The notes under the pieces are model-generated. The model was not told where the DNA came from and did no database searches. It saw only the letters and a program-made list of their open reading frames with translations. Shown here piece after piece: positions 12,463-21,381 of a stretch of DNA of 64,000 nucleotides. Origin of the DNA: Fomitopsis serialis (lineage: Eukaryota; Basidiomycota; Agaricomycetes; Polyporales; Fomitopsidaceae); assembly GCF_022376445.1 (NCBI RefSeq), contig NW_025954986.1:1-64000 (forward strand), written 5' to 3'. The position numbers and the translations under genes are program-made. Position 1 is the first letter of the stretch. The number at the start of each line of letters is the position of its first letter.

Positions 12463-12721
12463 CTTGGGACGGAGCGGGTACGATGGCTAGGGCTTGCGCA
12501 GCTGCCCCTTTTATGCGATCGCACCTGAACTTAAAGTCAGCAGCGATTCGAGTTAAGTGGCAAAGGTGGAATATTGGACACTTATCGCGTTCGCAGTCTT
12601 TTCGCATACGTCTTGGCCGGGACTCCGATAATACACAATTAAAATATACGTCCGGCACGTCGTGAGTGATACATTGTACAGTATATACGTGAGATAAACG
12701 TGAGAGTGGGGCATCGAGACG

Positions 12722-13055
12722 TTACAGCCATCCATCAGGTACTACAGCGGGCGGCGTGGGCAAGCGATGGAATGTGTCGACGAAAGAACGGACGTAGAAG
12801 GTGACCGCCGCACGCTGAAAACTCACGAAAGCCTGTTCGTCGTAGTCAAATATGCTCATGGGTACAACCTTTAGTTCCTCGGGGAGTCCTGGCCAACGCC
12901 GCATGACCTCGACGAACTCGACGAGCGTAGTGACACCGTCGTGCCATCCACTCTGTGGAGGACGCAGCCAGACGGCAGTCGATCGTTCGCCCTGCTCCCA
13001 ACGAGGGATGACACGCAGACCGGATCCCAATGCGCTCCAGATGCGACAGACTCGC
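12722..13055 (-). pseudogene. 3' fragment of family-B gene split by LTR element
   Basis: Minus strand, reading out of the 3' LTR: RVCRIWSALGSGL, then LVEFVEVMRRWPGLPEEL and FYVRSFVDTFHRLPTPPAVV, stop at 12722. It aligns by eye with the end of the element 2 family-B gene (FYVTTFTARFHRLPCPP). Removing the LTR element plus one GCGA copy joins 26307 to 13051 in frame. Confidence 0.9.
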
Positions 13056-14030
13056 TGTGTAGCTCGGGAGTGTAGTACCCCGGGCACGATGTTCGAGGGG
13101 CGGGCCAATCCATGGCTTCCAGGATGAAGGGAGGGTGTGTCGAAACGGGGGAATATGCATCTCGGAGGGGAGTAGTGCCAAAGACGGACCTCGTTGCCAA
13201 ACCTCTGGCTCGCTGTCCCTATCCTCGGTCCTCCAGGCCTCGTCTACAGCTGTCATCCTGAGTCCTGACTCGTTCCGCTGCTCCCTCGCCTCTTCCGTGC
13301 TTCGTATCCTCAACCTCGCTTCCAGTCAACGGCTCCGAGTCGTACCGCGTTCAATCTCGTGCTCGTTCCGTGTTCTCGTTCTCGTTCTGTCTCCTTGTAC
13401 CTGTTCCGACGTCCTATTCTGAACTCTCGTAGTCGCTCGGCTCGTTGCGGAGTAGGCCAGCTCTGTTCCTTAGTCGCTAAGCTCGTTCCGCAGGTCGCTG
13501 TCCTCGTTTTGCTGGATCCTGTCTTCCTTCCGCTGGTTCGTATTCTTCTTCCGCTGGTTCCTAAGCTCGTTCCGCGAGTCCTTGGCCTAACCTGTACTCC
13601 TTCCGACTTGCCCTGATCTCGTAGTACTGGTGTTGCTCCAACTACGTGGCACTGCTTCCGTCCGAATGATTCTCGATGGCCCGACTAGGTCGCTAATGAC
13701 CAACTCGGGGAGATGCCCCCCAACTCCAGAAAATGTGATAGCAGCGAGACGAGCTGTGCTCGTAGTTGCCTAGATTCGGAGGGGGGAGAACTAAGGTATG
13801 TACATGTCTTCGTGGCACTGTATGCCACAAAAGCTGACTAAGAGTCTCTAGTTACTATATATGGTAATCAAAAGCAAATCGCACAAAGTCCATGAAGTAC
13901 AGTAAGGTGTAGGGTATCGGAGGGAACAAGAAAGGTAGTCCATGTGCTCGGAAGGAACATGACAGTCCAGAGAGCCCAAAATAGGTGAATACACATACTG
14001 TCCGGGCCTATGTGGGGGCCACTCCCCACA
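13056..14030 (-). repeat. 3' LTR (element orientation minus)
   Basis: 975 bp, near-identical to 25332-26306. It contains a CTCGTTC/CTCGTTCCG-rich stretch near 13320-13580 and AT-rich DNA near 13840-13900. The 85-aa open frame in each LTR is a by-product of this low-complexity stretch. Confidence 0.95.
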
Positions 14031-14040
14031 TCTCCCCCAT
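14031..14040 (-). other. Polypurine tract
   Basis: Minus-strand ATGGGGGAGA immediately upstream of the TG of the 3' LTR; standard primer site for plus-strand DNA synthesis in LTR retroelements. Confidence 0.8.
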
Positions 14041-14089
14041 ACTCGAATTGTGACCGTCCCCGGTCACCTACTCCCCGCTAGGACCCTGC

Positions 14090-17000
14090 CTAACCGAGAG
14101 CGATCCATTGCGACATGAACGACGCGAGTCCATCTGCTCGACCATTTTCTGTGCCGCACCCCTGAGTCGCGTCAAAACCTCGCGCATGTTCTTCGTCCTC
14201 GTCGAGCCAGCCGTAGTTCCGACTCGCCTCGGCAATCGCACCCTCTGCGTCTCCACATGGCAGGTACTGGACAATCCACCGTCCGTTCTTGTCTAGGTGC
14301 CCGCAGCTGATCAGCTCATCGCCGCCCGCCTCCTCCGGGATACTGCGTTCAGCCAACTCCACAAGTAGACACTCTCCACGTCGAGACCCGTTTGTGTCGT
14401 TGATCGCACCATGCCGCCGACCACCAGATCTGATACCTTCTCTCCGCAGCTCCCCCATACCCGAATTTACACTCTGAGATTGCCCTCGTTCCGTTGAACC
14501 CTGCATAGGGTGATCTCGGGCCGTACCTAACCAGCGCATGAACCCGCTGCGCAGCCGCTGGTCTGCCTCCGCAACTGCCTTCTTCGCTTCGTCGCGCGGA
14601 AGGGACTCAATGACCCACTCTCCCTGCTCGTTGAGATGGCAGCAGCTGGTCAGCTCATTATCGCCTGCCTCCTCCAGGATGTTGAGTCCCGCCGACTCCA
14701 GCCGTAAGCACTCGCCGAAGCCCAATTTTTCTGCGTCCATTGCGATGTCGAGCTGACCACCACGTCCAGCTTCTCTCCGCAGCGCCCCGGTACTCGGATC
14801 CACGCTCTGCGGTCGCTCTCGTTCCGCTGGGCTTTGCATAGTGTGGCCTCGAGTTGCGCCTACTATCCTGCGCGTGGACCCGCCGCGCAGCCGCTGATCT
14901 GCTTCTGCAACGCCCTTCTTCGCCTCATCACGTGGAAGCGACTCAGTGACCCATTGCCCGCGCTCGTCGAGGAGGAAACAGGTCACCAGCTCGTCATCGT
15001 AAACCTCTTTCGTCATCCTGAGCTCAGAGAACCCGACAAACAGGCACTCGCCGAGTCCAGGTTCATCCGTGTCGATCGCGCCGTCTCGCCAGCCTCCAGC
15101 CCCCGCACTCTTCCAAAGATCCCCTTTACTCAGCTCCGAACTCTGTGGTTGCTCGCGTCCCGCGGGTTCTTGCGTTCTCGGGCCACCTGGCCCACCTGCT
15201 CGTCCAATCTCCCGTTGCGTCAGGTGCTCGGTCCTAGGGTTATCCGGGATCGCTCCCCCAAGTCGCACACGCTCGTGTACCAGGTACTGCGCTAACCATC
15301 TGCTCCGCTCGGCGTCCTCGTCAACGGTGCGTGTGTCGTCCTCCGGGGTCCATTCATCTGCCTGCTCAACTTCGCGCAGGGCGGCCTCGGCTTCGAGTCG
15401 CTGAATGTACCCCCATAGCCGCCGCCCGTCCTCCGCAATATGCCAGCACGCGACAAGGTCGTCCTCGGGTGCCTCCTCCGGTGTATCGGTGTCGAACTCG
15501 CCGAAGTCTCCTAGCAGCCATCCCTCTTCCGGCTCGTCTTTAATCGCGCACTCCTCTGACAAGTGGCCATTTAACGCTGCTGCTGAATCGTCCGCATCAC
15601 TGTCAGGTCGCAAGGTCCGTAGCAGGTCGACTGGCGAGTCGATGTTCTCGCTGACTTCAGCACAGTTCCCGCCCTCGCACGTACGGTCCAGTGGATCAAA
15701 TGTACTGTCTTGAGGTTCGTCGCACGTAGCTGTCGCCTGTACTCTGTGCAGCCAAATGGCCTCGTCTCGGTCGCCTTTTCTCGGCCTGAAGCTCGCGCCC
15801 TGGTCCGTTTCGCTGACCGTATGCGCAAGCCTGCCCATCCTGCCTCCTTGCCACGGTACATTTGCGTCCACGAGGTATCCGGTCTGCTGACTGCTCGTCC
15901 CCTCGTACTTGGAGTGCGCGTCGTCCTTGGTTTCGCTCAACAACTGCTCCCCGGCTGCTATCCGTCTCGGCACCCTCCATGTCTCGCCACGGCCGGTACG
16001 TTCATCCGCCCGCTCCCCCATACTCGGCTCAGCACTCGCCTCCTGGTTCGTCTCGCCGCGCGCCTGTACATCCCTGCCTCCCCCGTCTCGTTGCCGCCGT
16101 ACGCCTGTCATGTCCGCCAAGGGTTCGCTCGGCTGGCAGATCTCGAGCAGGTTGACCTGCAAAACGGCCTCGCCATTGCTGTCCTGCGCGTGCGTGCTCG
16201 CTCCCGTACACTCAGTGCGTCCATTCCCTTCCGGCGTGCCAATGCGTGTTGACATCCCAGCTTGACTCCACGGTCTCGCAGCTTCCCGAACCCCGCCATG
16301 TCCAGCGTGTTCACCGGCTGGCCCGGGTTCCCCATTACTCAGCTGGATGCTCGCGAGCTGGTTCAAGTCGCCGTGAGCTCGTACGTGCCCCTCTCCCGCC
16401 TCTCGTGGCAACGATTGGCCCGTCATACCTGCCCCGGGGAACCCGTTTGGCCGGCTGACTTCGACGAATCCTGCTTGTGGTCCCAGCTCTCGCCCGTCTG
16501 ACTCCGCGATAGCCTGCACGACATCCCTCGCCACCGTTACGTGTCGTCGCCTTGGTACGTCCGGTGAGCCCACCAGTCCTTCGGCTACCTCGCTGGTCCT
16601 GAACGAGTTCACCTGTAGAACCGTCGCCCCATCCCCGTCCTCCGCGCACTCCCTCTCTCTCTCGCACTCGACACGCCTGCTCCCTCCCGATGTGCGTGCT
16701 GACGCCTCGGCTAGGCCCTGCGATTCTGCCGCCTTAAAGCTCGCGGCCTGGCCCGTATCGTCCCGCACTTGCGCCAACTCGTCCCCCGCAGAGCGCTCCG
16801 GAGGTACGTCCATTCGGTCCACACGACCCCCGGTTGACTCGTCCACCTCGGCCAGAGCAACATGATCGCTGACCTGCGTATACTCGGACATTCTCTCCCA
16901 CTCGGCACACCCATTCTCTCCTGGCTTCTCCACGCGATCCCATGGTCTCATTACCTCCCTCGTCTCGCTACCCTCCGCGTGTTCATCAGCTAGCTCCGGC

Positions 17001-20000
17001 TCCCCACTACATGGCCGCTTGTTCGCGAACTGGCTCGTATCGCCGTGCGCGTGTGCAAGCTCGTCCACCACGGAACATTTCCGGGGTATGTCTGCTAATT
17101 CCATGAGATCTCCAGTGCGCTCACTGACCTCGACCAGGTTCCTCTGCAGAGGCATGACCTCGTGATCGCCATCCTGCATGTACTCGCCCGTTCCCTTGCG
17201 CTCGGTCTGAGCGTGCCCGCTTTGCATGTACCGTGGTGTCTCCAAGTCAGTTGGTTCCTGATGTTCGGGCGTAGGGAGAGTCCCGCGATGGCTGATGCAC
17301 TCGTGAGTCGCCTCCGCCTCCTTGTCAGCTGGTTCCCTGGTTCTTCCGCCACTCGACAAGTACTGCTTGCCATCCTCGGAACGTCCAGCCGTATTGCTCG
17401 CCGATAACTGGTCTCGACTCGACGCTGGCTCCCCGTCCTGACATACACGGTCTTCCGACTCGGTCTCGGTTTGCTCTCCGCTCGCCTCCAGGCCTTGCAT
17501 GTAATGGGCATTCGCGACGGCCTCACCATCGCCTAGCTCGCCACGGCTCGCAGCTTTTGAGAGGTCTGACACCAACCTTCCGCCGTCAGATACTCGCGCT
17601 CTGCTCGTCGACTCCTCATGGTCCCCGCCCTGCTCGCTCTCGATACTGATGCGGCCGTCTACCACAAGTACACCGCGCCCAACATCCCCGCTCTTCACCT
17701 GCGTGCTGACTTGCTGCCTCCCTAACTGCTCCAGTTGGCCAGAGGTCGGCTCGTCGCACTCCGATGGTGTTCCAGGTTCGACTCGAAGTTCTATCGTCCC
17801 GACCACCTCGCCGCACTCGGTGTCCCCTTGAGTCGACTCCGCATCCCCCTTACTCAGTCCGAGACCTCTCCACTCGTTGTCCTCGGCATTGGGAAACCCG
17901 ACGCTTCCCTCCGCAACGACTGCGAGGTCAACTGCTGCGCACAGCTTGCGATCTGCCTTCTTCCGCCCACACTCTACTTGATCGACCCTCTCTCCCTCCG
18001 AGCCCCTGGTTCGCTCTCCCTCGTCGCTTGTTGGGCCGCTCACTTCCGCCTTCGGCAGACACTTGGCTCGCCACTGAGTCGTCTGCCTTCGATCCTTCGG
18101 AGCTGTACAGGTCCCCGCGTGTGCCGTCCTCCTCGGATCGCTGGGATACCCCCCGTCGCCTCCTATAGCGGGTGTCGCCAGATGATGTTGTGTGCGAACA
18201 GGCCCCTCCGCGACTCGAGAGACTGGCACCCCAGTAGGGAACTGCGCAGGCCCTTCTTGGACGGTCGTCGCCTTGGATCCTCCCTGGTCCAACTCTGCCT
18301 CTTCCGACAGGCCTTCGTCGACGTCACGGACCTCGGCACGCTCTCTGTCGGCGATCTTATACCTCCAGACCTGTAGCCCGTAGACCCGCGTCGAACCGTT
18401 CGCTGTACGGACCCTACTGCGTCCGTTCTCGTCCCTGATCCGTGCTGACCATCTGTGCCCGCGCGTCTGGTCTGCGTCCTGTCGCTGAACATGCTGGCAT
18501 TCGACGTCTCCTGCCTCTCGTCTTGTGGACTGCACGAATGCTTCGCTTTCCACTTGTTCCCTCCGACTCGTTCCGTGCTCGAAACTGACACCCACAGCTG
18601 ACCTATGCCCCTTGATGCTCTCCCTCCCGTACGCGTGCTCGTCCATCTCTCGCTCCCGACTCGTACATGCGCTCCGGATGCTCTGGGATTCGATGTCCTG
18701 CCCCTTCTTGTTTCGCACCGCGTGTCGATCCGAGACACCCTCTCCGCTGGTCTGCTCCCCGAGCCGCGTTACGTGGGCAGCCAGTCGCACCTGGCACTGC
18801 TCCGTCCGATCAGCTCTCGTGTTTGCCGTTCCCGTCGACGACCTCTTGAGATTCGCAACCGAGTCGTGTTCCCTGCGGCCCAGATCCTCGTACGTGGTTC
18901 CCTCCGCAGCGTGACCCAGATGGCCTGACACAGCCTTCATCATATGTCGCCAGATGCCGCTACACGCCAGTGCACCCGCTAATAGGATCATAACTGACTT
19001 GAGGATACATGAAAAGGTGCGCGGTACGTCTGCAACTTGAGGGTTCGCCATGCCGTGGATACCCTGCATAAACACGTTCGGTTCCTTCGTGAATATCTCG
19101 GCCTGCGACGGCTTATCCTTCTCGCCGCAGCACTCTCCTTCCTCCGCTTCCCCGACGCCATGACCGACTGTACCACCGTCGTCCTCTTCCATCCGAGGCA
19201 ACACTTTCCAAACCCATTCGATACGAGCTGCACCGCTTGCCGCACAGGGACTAGTGAGTCCATCCCCTCGTCCAGACGCTCGCGTTCCTTCCGCGTGGTG
19301 CTTCTGTATTCCTAAGTGGTCGTCTTGACTTGCGATCTCTCGTCCAGCAGCCTCCAGACGATCCTCTACATCCCCTCGTTCCCTCCGCCCGGTCATAGCC
19401 TCATAGCTCGCGAGCTGCTCCGTATCGCCGTGCGCGTCTGCAAGCTCGTCCGCCGCAGCGCATTCCCCGTGTACGCCTCTTGATTCCACGAGACTGCCGG
19501 TTCGCTCACTGACCTCGACCGGGTTCCTCTGCAGGAGTGTTACTGCGCACTCGCTGTCCTGCATGTGCTCGTCCGTTCCGTCGTCCTCGGTCCACGTGTA
19601 CCCGCCTTGCGTCCACGGCGATATCCCTGACCCAGCTGGTTCTCGCTGCCCGGTCGTAGGAAGGGTCCCGCGATGGTCGGTGCACTTGTGAGTCACCGCA
19701 TCCTTATCGACTGATCCCCCGGTCTTCAAGTTCCCGTCACCCGGTATGTGCTGCGTGCTACCCGCCCCTCGTGCAGCAACTTCCTCTGAGTCCCCGTCAT
19801 CCATTACTAGGTCGTCTGCTCCGCTAGCCCCTCCTTCATCCCAACACGATATCGCGGTCCTGTCCGTTGTCGAGCGCGAGTAGTCCCCGCTCGTCTGCGC
19901 GTGTACTCCGCTCTCTGTTGCGTGTCCTCGCCATGGTACCTCTGACCCCTGCATGTACTCATCTGTTCCCTGACGTTCAGCGTGTTTCCCACCCGTATCT

Positions 20001-20284
20001 GAGTTCGTCCCCAACGACAATCGCCGGTTAGCTGGTCCTAGCGGCCTGGTCGTAGGAACACTACCGCCACAGCTGAACCTCTGGCTGGTTGCCCCGGGGC
20101 CGCCCGGTCTCAGTTCCAAGCTCGCGCCGCAGCACTGCATGCTCTCCGCGCAGACATCCCCTCTCTCGGCCTCGTTTCGCCGTAACGGAACATCGCTCGA
20201 TACCGGCCTTGGCGCGTACTTGCCCGTCGCTGCCATATGCTCATCGACCTGGCCCTGGTCATCATCCCGCTCGTCTCGCTGCAT
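14090..20284 (-). CDS. Giant repeat-rich ORF of the LTR retroelement (2064 aa)
   Basis: Uninterrupted 2064-codon frame; no known domain recognised. The protein is very hydrophilic (E, R, D, G, S, T rich). One strongly hydrophobic stretch, SCILKSVMILLAGALACSGI near residue 420, could be a single membrane span. The middle holds several diverged repeats sharing VLQVN or LLQRN followed by (E)VSERTG, then DELAxAHGDT, and RGTLPT blocks. The C-terminal quarter has three clear tandem repeats of about 112 aa plus a more divergent fourth, each with GECL, then DELxxCxxL and ESLPRDEAKKxVAEAD. No gag or pol signature. Caution: the coding strand is purine-rich and T-poor, which lowers the chance of stop codons. 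Still, repeat periods that keep frame argue that the ORF is or was translated. Confidence 0.65.
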   Translation of the reverse strand: MQRDERDDDQGQVDEHMAATGKYAPRPVSSDVPLRRNEAERGDVCAESMQCCGASLELRPGGPGATSQRFSCGGSVPTTRPLGPANRRLSLGTNSDTGGKHAERQGTDEYMQGSEVPWRGHATESGVHAQTSGDYSRSTTDRTAISCWDEGGASGADDLVMDDGDSEEVAARGAGSTQHIPGDGNLKTGGSVDKDAVTHKCTDHRGTLPTTGQREPAGSGISPWTQGGYTWTEDDGTDEHMQDSECAVTLLQRNPVEVSERTGSLVESRGVHGECAAADELADAHGDTEQLASYEAMTGRRERGDVEDRLEAAGREIASQDDHLGIQKHHAEGTRASGRGDGLTSPCAASGAARIEWVWKVLPRMEEDDGGTVGHGVGEAEEGECCGEKDKPSQAEIFTKEPNVFMQGIHGMANPQVADVPRTFSCILKSVMILLAGALACSGIWRHMMKAVSGHLGHAAEGTTYEDLGRREHDSVANLKRSSTGTANTRADRTEQCQVRLAAHVTRLGEQTSGEGVSDRHAVRNKKGQDIESQSIRSACTSREREMDEHAYGRESIKGHRSAVGVSFEHGTSRREQVESEAFVQSTRREAGDVECQHVQRQDADQTRGHRWSARIRDENGRSRVRTANGSTRVYGLQVWRYKIADRERAEVRDVDEGLSEEAELDQGGSKATTVQEGPAQFPTGVPVSRVAEGPVRTQHHLATPAIGGDGGYPSDPRRTAHAGTCTAPKDRRQTTQWRAKCLPKAEVSGPTSDEGERTRGSEGERVDQVECGRKKADRKLCAAVDLAVVAEGSVGFPNAEDNEWRGLGLSKGDAESTQGDTECGEVVGTIELRVEPGTPSECDEPTSGQLEQLGRQQVSTQVKSGDVGRGVLVVDGRISIESEQGGDHEESTSRARVSDGGRLVSDLSKAASRGELGDGEAVANAHYMQGLEASGEQTETESEDRVCQDGEPASSRDQLSASNTAGRSEDGKQYLSSGGRTREPADKEAEATHECISHRGTLPTPEHQEPTDLETPRYMQSGHAQTERKGTGEYMQDGDHEVMPLQRNLVEVSERTGDLMELADIPRKCSVVDELAHAHGDTSQFANKRPCSGEPELADEHAEGSETREVMRPWDRVEKPGENGCAEWERMSEYTQVSDHVALAEVDESTGGRVDRMDVPPERSAGDELAQVRDDTGQAASFKAAESQGLAEASARTSGGSRRVECERERECAEDGDGATVLQVNSFRTSEVAEGLVGSPDVPRRRHVTVARDVVQAIAESDGRELGPQAGFVEVSRPNGFPGAGMTGQSLPREAGEGHVRAHGDLNQLASIQLSNGEPGPAGEHAGHGGVREAARPWSQAGMSTRIGTPEGNGRTECTGASTHAQDSNGEAVLQVNLLEICQPSEPLADMTGVRRQRDGGGRDVQARGETNQEASAEPSMGERADERTGRGETWRVPRRIAAGEQLLSETKDDAHSKYEGTSSQQTGYLVDANVPWQGGRMGRLAHTVSETDQGASFRPRKGDRDEAIWLHRVQATATCDEPQDSTFDPLDRTCEGGNCAEVSENIDSPVDLLRTLRPDSDADDSAAALNGHLSEECAIKDEPEEGWLLGDFGEFDTDTPEEAPEDDLVACWHIAEDGRRLWGYIQRLEAEAALREVEQADEWTPEDDTRTVDEDAERSRWLAQYLVHERVRLGGAIPDNPRTEHLTQREIGRAGGPGGPRTQEPAGREQPQSSELSKGDLWKSAGAGGWRDGAIDTDEPGLGECLFVGFSELRMTKEVYDDELVTCFLLDERGQWVTESLPRDEAKKGVAEADQRLRGGSTRRIVGATRGHTMQSPAERERPQSVDPSTGALRREAGRGGQLDIAMDAEKLGFGECLRLESAGLNILEEAGDNELTSCCHLNEQGEWVIESLPRDEAKKAVAEADQRLRSGFMRWLGTARDHPMQGSTERGQSQSVNSGMGELRREGIRSGGRRHGAINDTNGSRRGECLLVELAERSIPEEAGGDELISCGHLDKNGRWIVQYLPCGDAEGAIAEASRNYGWLDEDEEHARGFDATQGCGTENGRADGLASFMSQWIALG

Positions 20285-20300
20285 GCTGGTATCGTGCGAC

Positions 20301-21203
20301 CTATCGTGCTTTGCTGTGCTGGTACGCCCGCTTCGTCCTCGAATGGTCCGGCTTGCTGGCTGATCGCGACCAGATTCGCATGTAGTCCCGTTTCACGCCC
20401 ATCCGCAACTGCGGACTCGCAATCTTCCTCTGGCCGCTCCGGCACGTACCGCCCTCGCTACACTTAGACGCAGCACGGTGCGTCCGCATGCTTCCCTCCG
20501 CCTGAGCGCGGGCCTCTACTGCTTCCCTCGTCTTACAATCAACCTTCTTCCGCACGCACCCCGCTCGATCGGTCCGCTGTACATCGGTCGCCCGGGATCG
20601 CTCTTCATCGTGTGCCGAGCTGTTGGTACTCGCCTTCGGTAGATCCGGATCTTCGCCAGCCTCCGTCCGCCCGTGCTCTAGTCTCAAGCCCTCGTTCCAC
20701 TTGATTCGCCTCTGAGTCGTCTCCCTCCGCTCCTCGTTGCCTCGGAGCTGTACCGGTCCCCGCGTGTGACGACCACCTCCTACGATCGCTCGAATACCAC
20801 CCATCGCTCCCTGTAGCGCGTGTCGAGAGATGGTTATCCGTGCGAACCGGTTGGAACCCCTGTGTGACCTGAAAGAATACGAGGTGGCGCGTATCCTGTC
20901 CGCGACTCGAGAGGCTAGTACCCCGATGGTGAACCGCGCCAGTCCTGATCCATGCACTTCAGCGGTCGTCGCCCTGGGTTCTCTCCCCCCCTGCTCCGCC
21001 TCCTCCGACAGGCTAGCGTCGATGTCGCGAGCCCGGGCATCCTCTCTGTCGGCAGTCTTGTACCTCGCCTCCTGTAGCCCGAAGATCCACATCGAACCGT
21101 TCCCTGTACGGAGCCTACTGGCGTGTCCGTTCTCGCCCCTGATCCCCGTTGACCATCGGACACGCGCGTCTGGTCTGCGCCCTGTCGCTGGACATCCTGG
21201 CAA
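20301..21203 (-). CDS. ORF homologous to part of the 2064-aa ORF (internal duplication)
   Basis: 300-codon frame between the two giant ORFs. Its content (VRWSTGIRGENG, SMWIFGLQEARYKTADRE, DASLSEEAE, then KTREAVEARAQAEGS) matches, diverged, the segment at about 17900-18500 of the large ORF (YGLQVWRYKIADRERAE, EGLSEEAELDQGG). So an ancestral block of about 0.8 kb was duplicated and one copy now lies outside the large ORF. Likely a decayed or alternative reading part of the element rather than an independent gene. It might be joined to a neighbouring ORF by splicing, but no firm sites were found. Confidence 0.4.
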   Translation of the reverse strand: MPGCPATGRRPDARVRWSTGIRGENGHASRLRTGNGSMWIFGLQEARYKTADREDARARDIDASLSEEAEQGGREPRATTAEVHGSGLARFTIGVLASRVADRIRATSYSFRSHRGSNRFARITISRHALQGAMGGIRAIVGGGRHTRGPVQLRGNEERRETTQRRIKWNEGLRLEHGRTEAGEDPDLPKASTNSSAHDEERSRATDVQRTDRAGCVRKKVDCKTREAVEARAQAEGSMRTHRAASKCSEGGTCRSGQRKIASPQLRMGVKRDYMRIWSRSASKPDHSRTKRAYQHSKAR

Positions 21204-21381
21204 TCGGCTTCTTCTCCCTCTCGTCTTGTGGACTCCACAAACCCGTTGGTCTCGCCTCGTTCCCTCCGGCAGGGATCAGTCTCGAGGCTCACGCTCGGCG
21301 CGGTTTGACTGTCCGTCTTCTCGCTCCCGTCCTCTGTCCTCCGATCTCCATGGTTCCCTCTATGCTGGGTACCTCGTTCAT

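Noticed and set aside
13359..13616. 85-aa frame repeated in both LTRs
   Set aside because: Encoded by the CTCGTTCC-rich stretch of the LTR; no coding evidence beyond duplication with the LTR.
14834..18376. Plus-strand open frames inside the LTR element (for example 14834-15295 and 17735-18376)
   Set aside because: Antisense shadows of the purine-rich minus-strand ORF; Ser/Leu/Arg/Pro composition and no domain.
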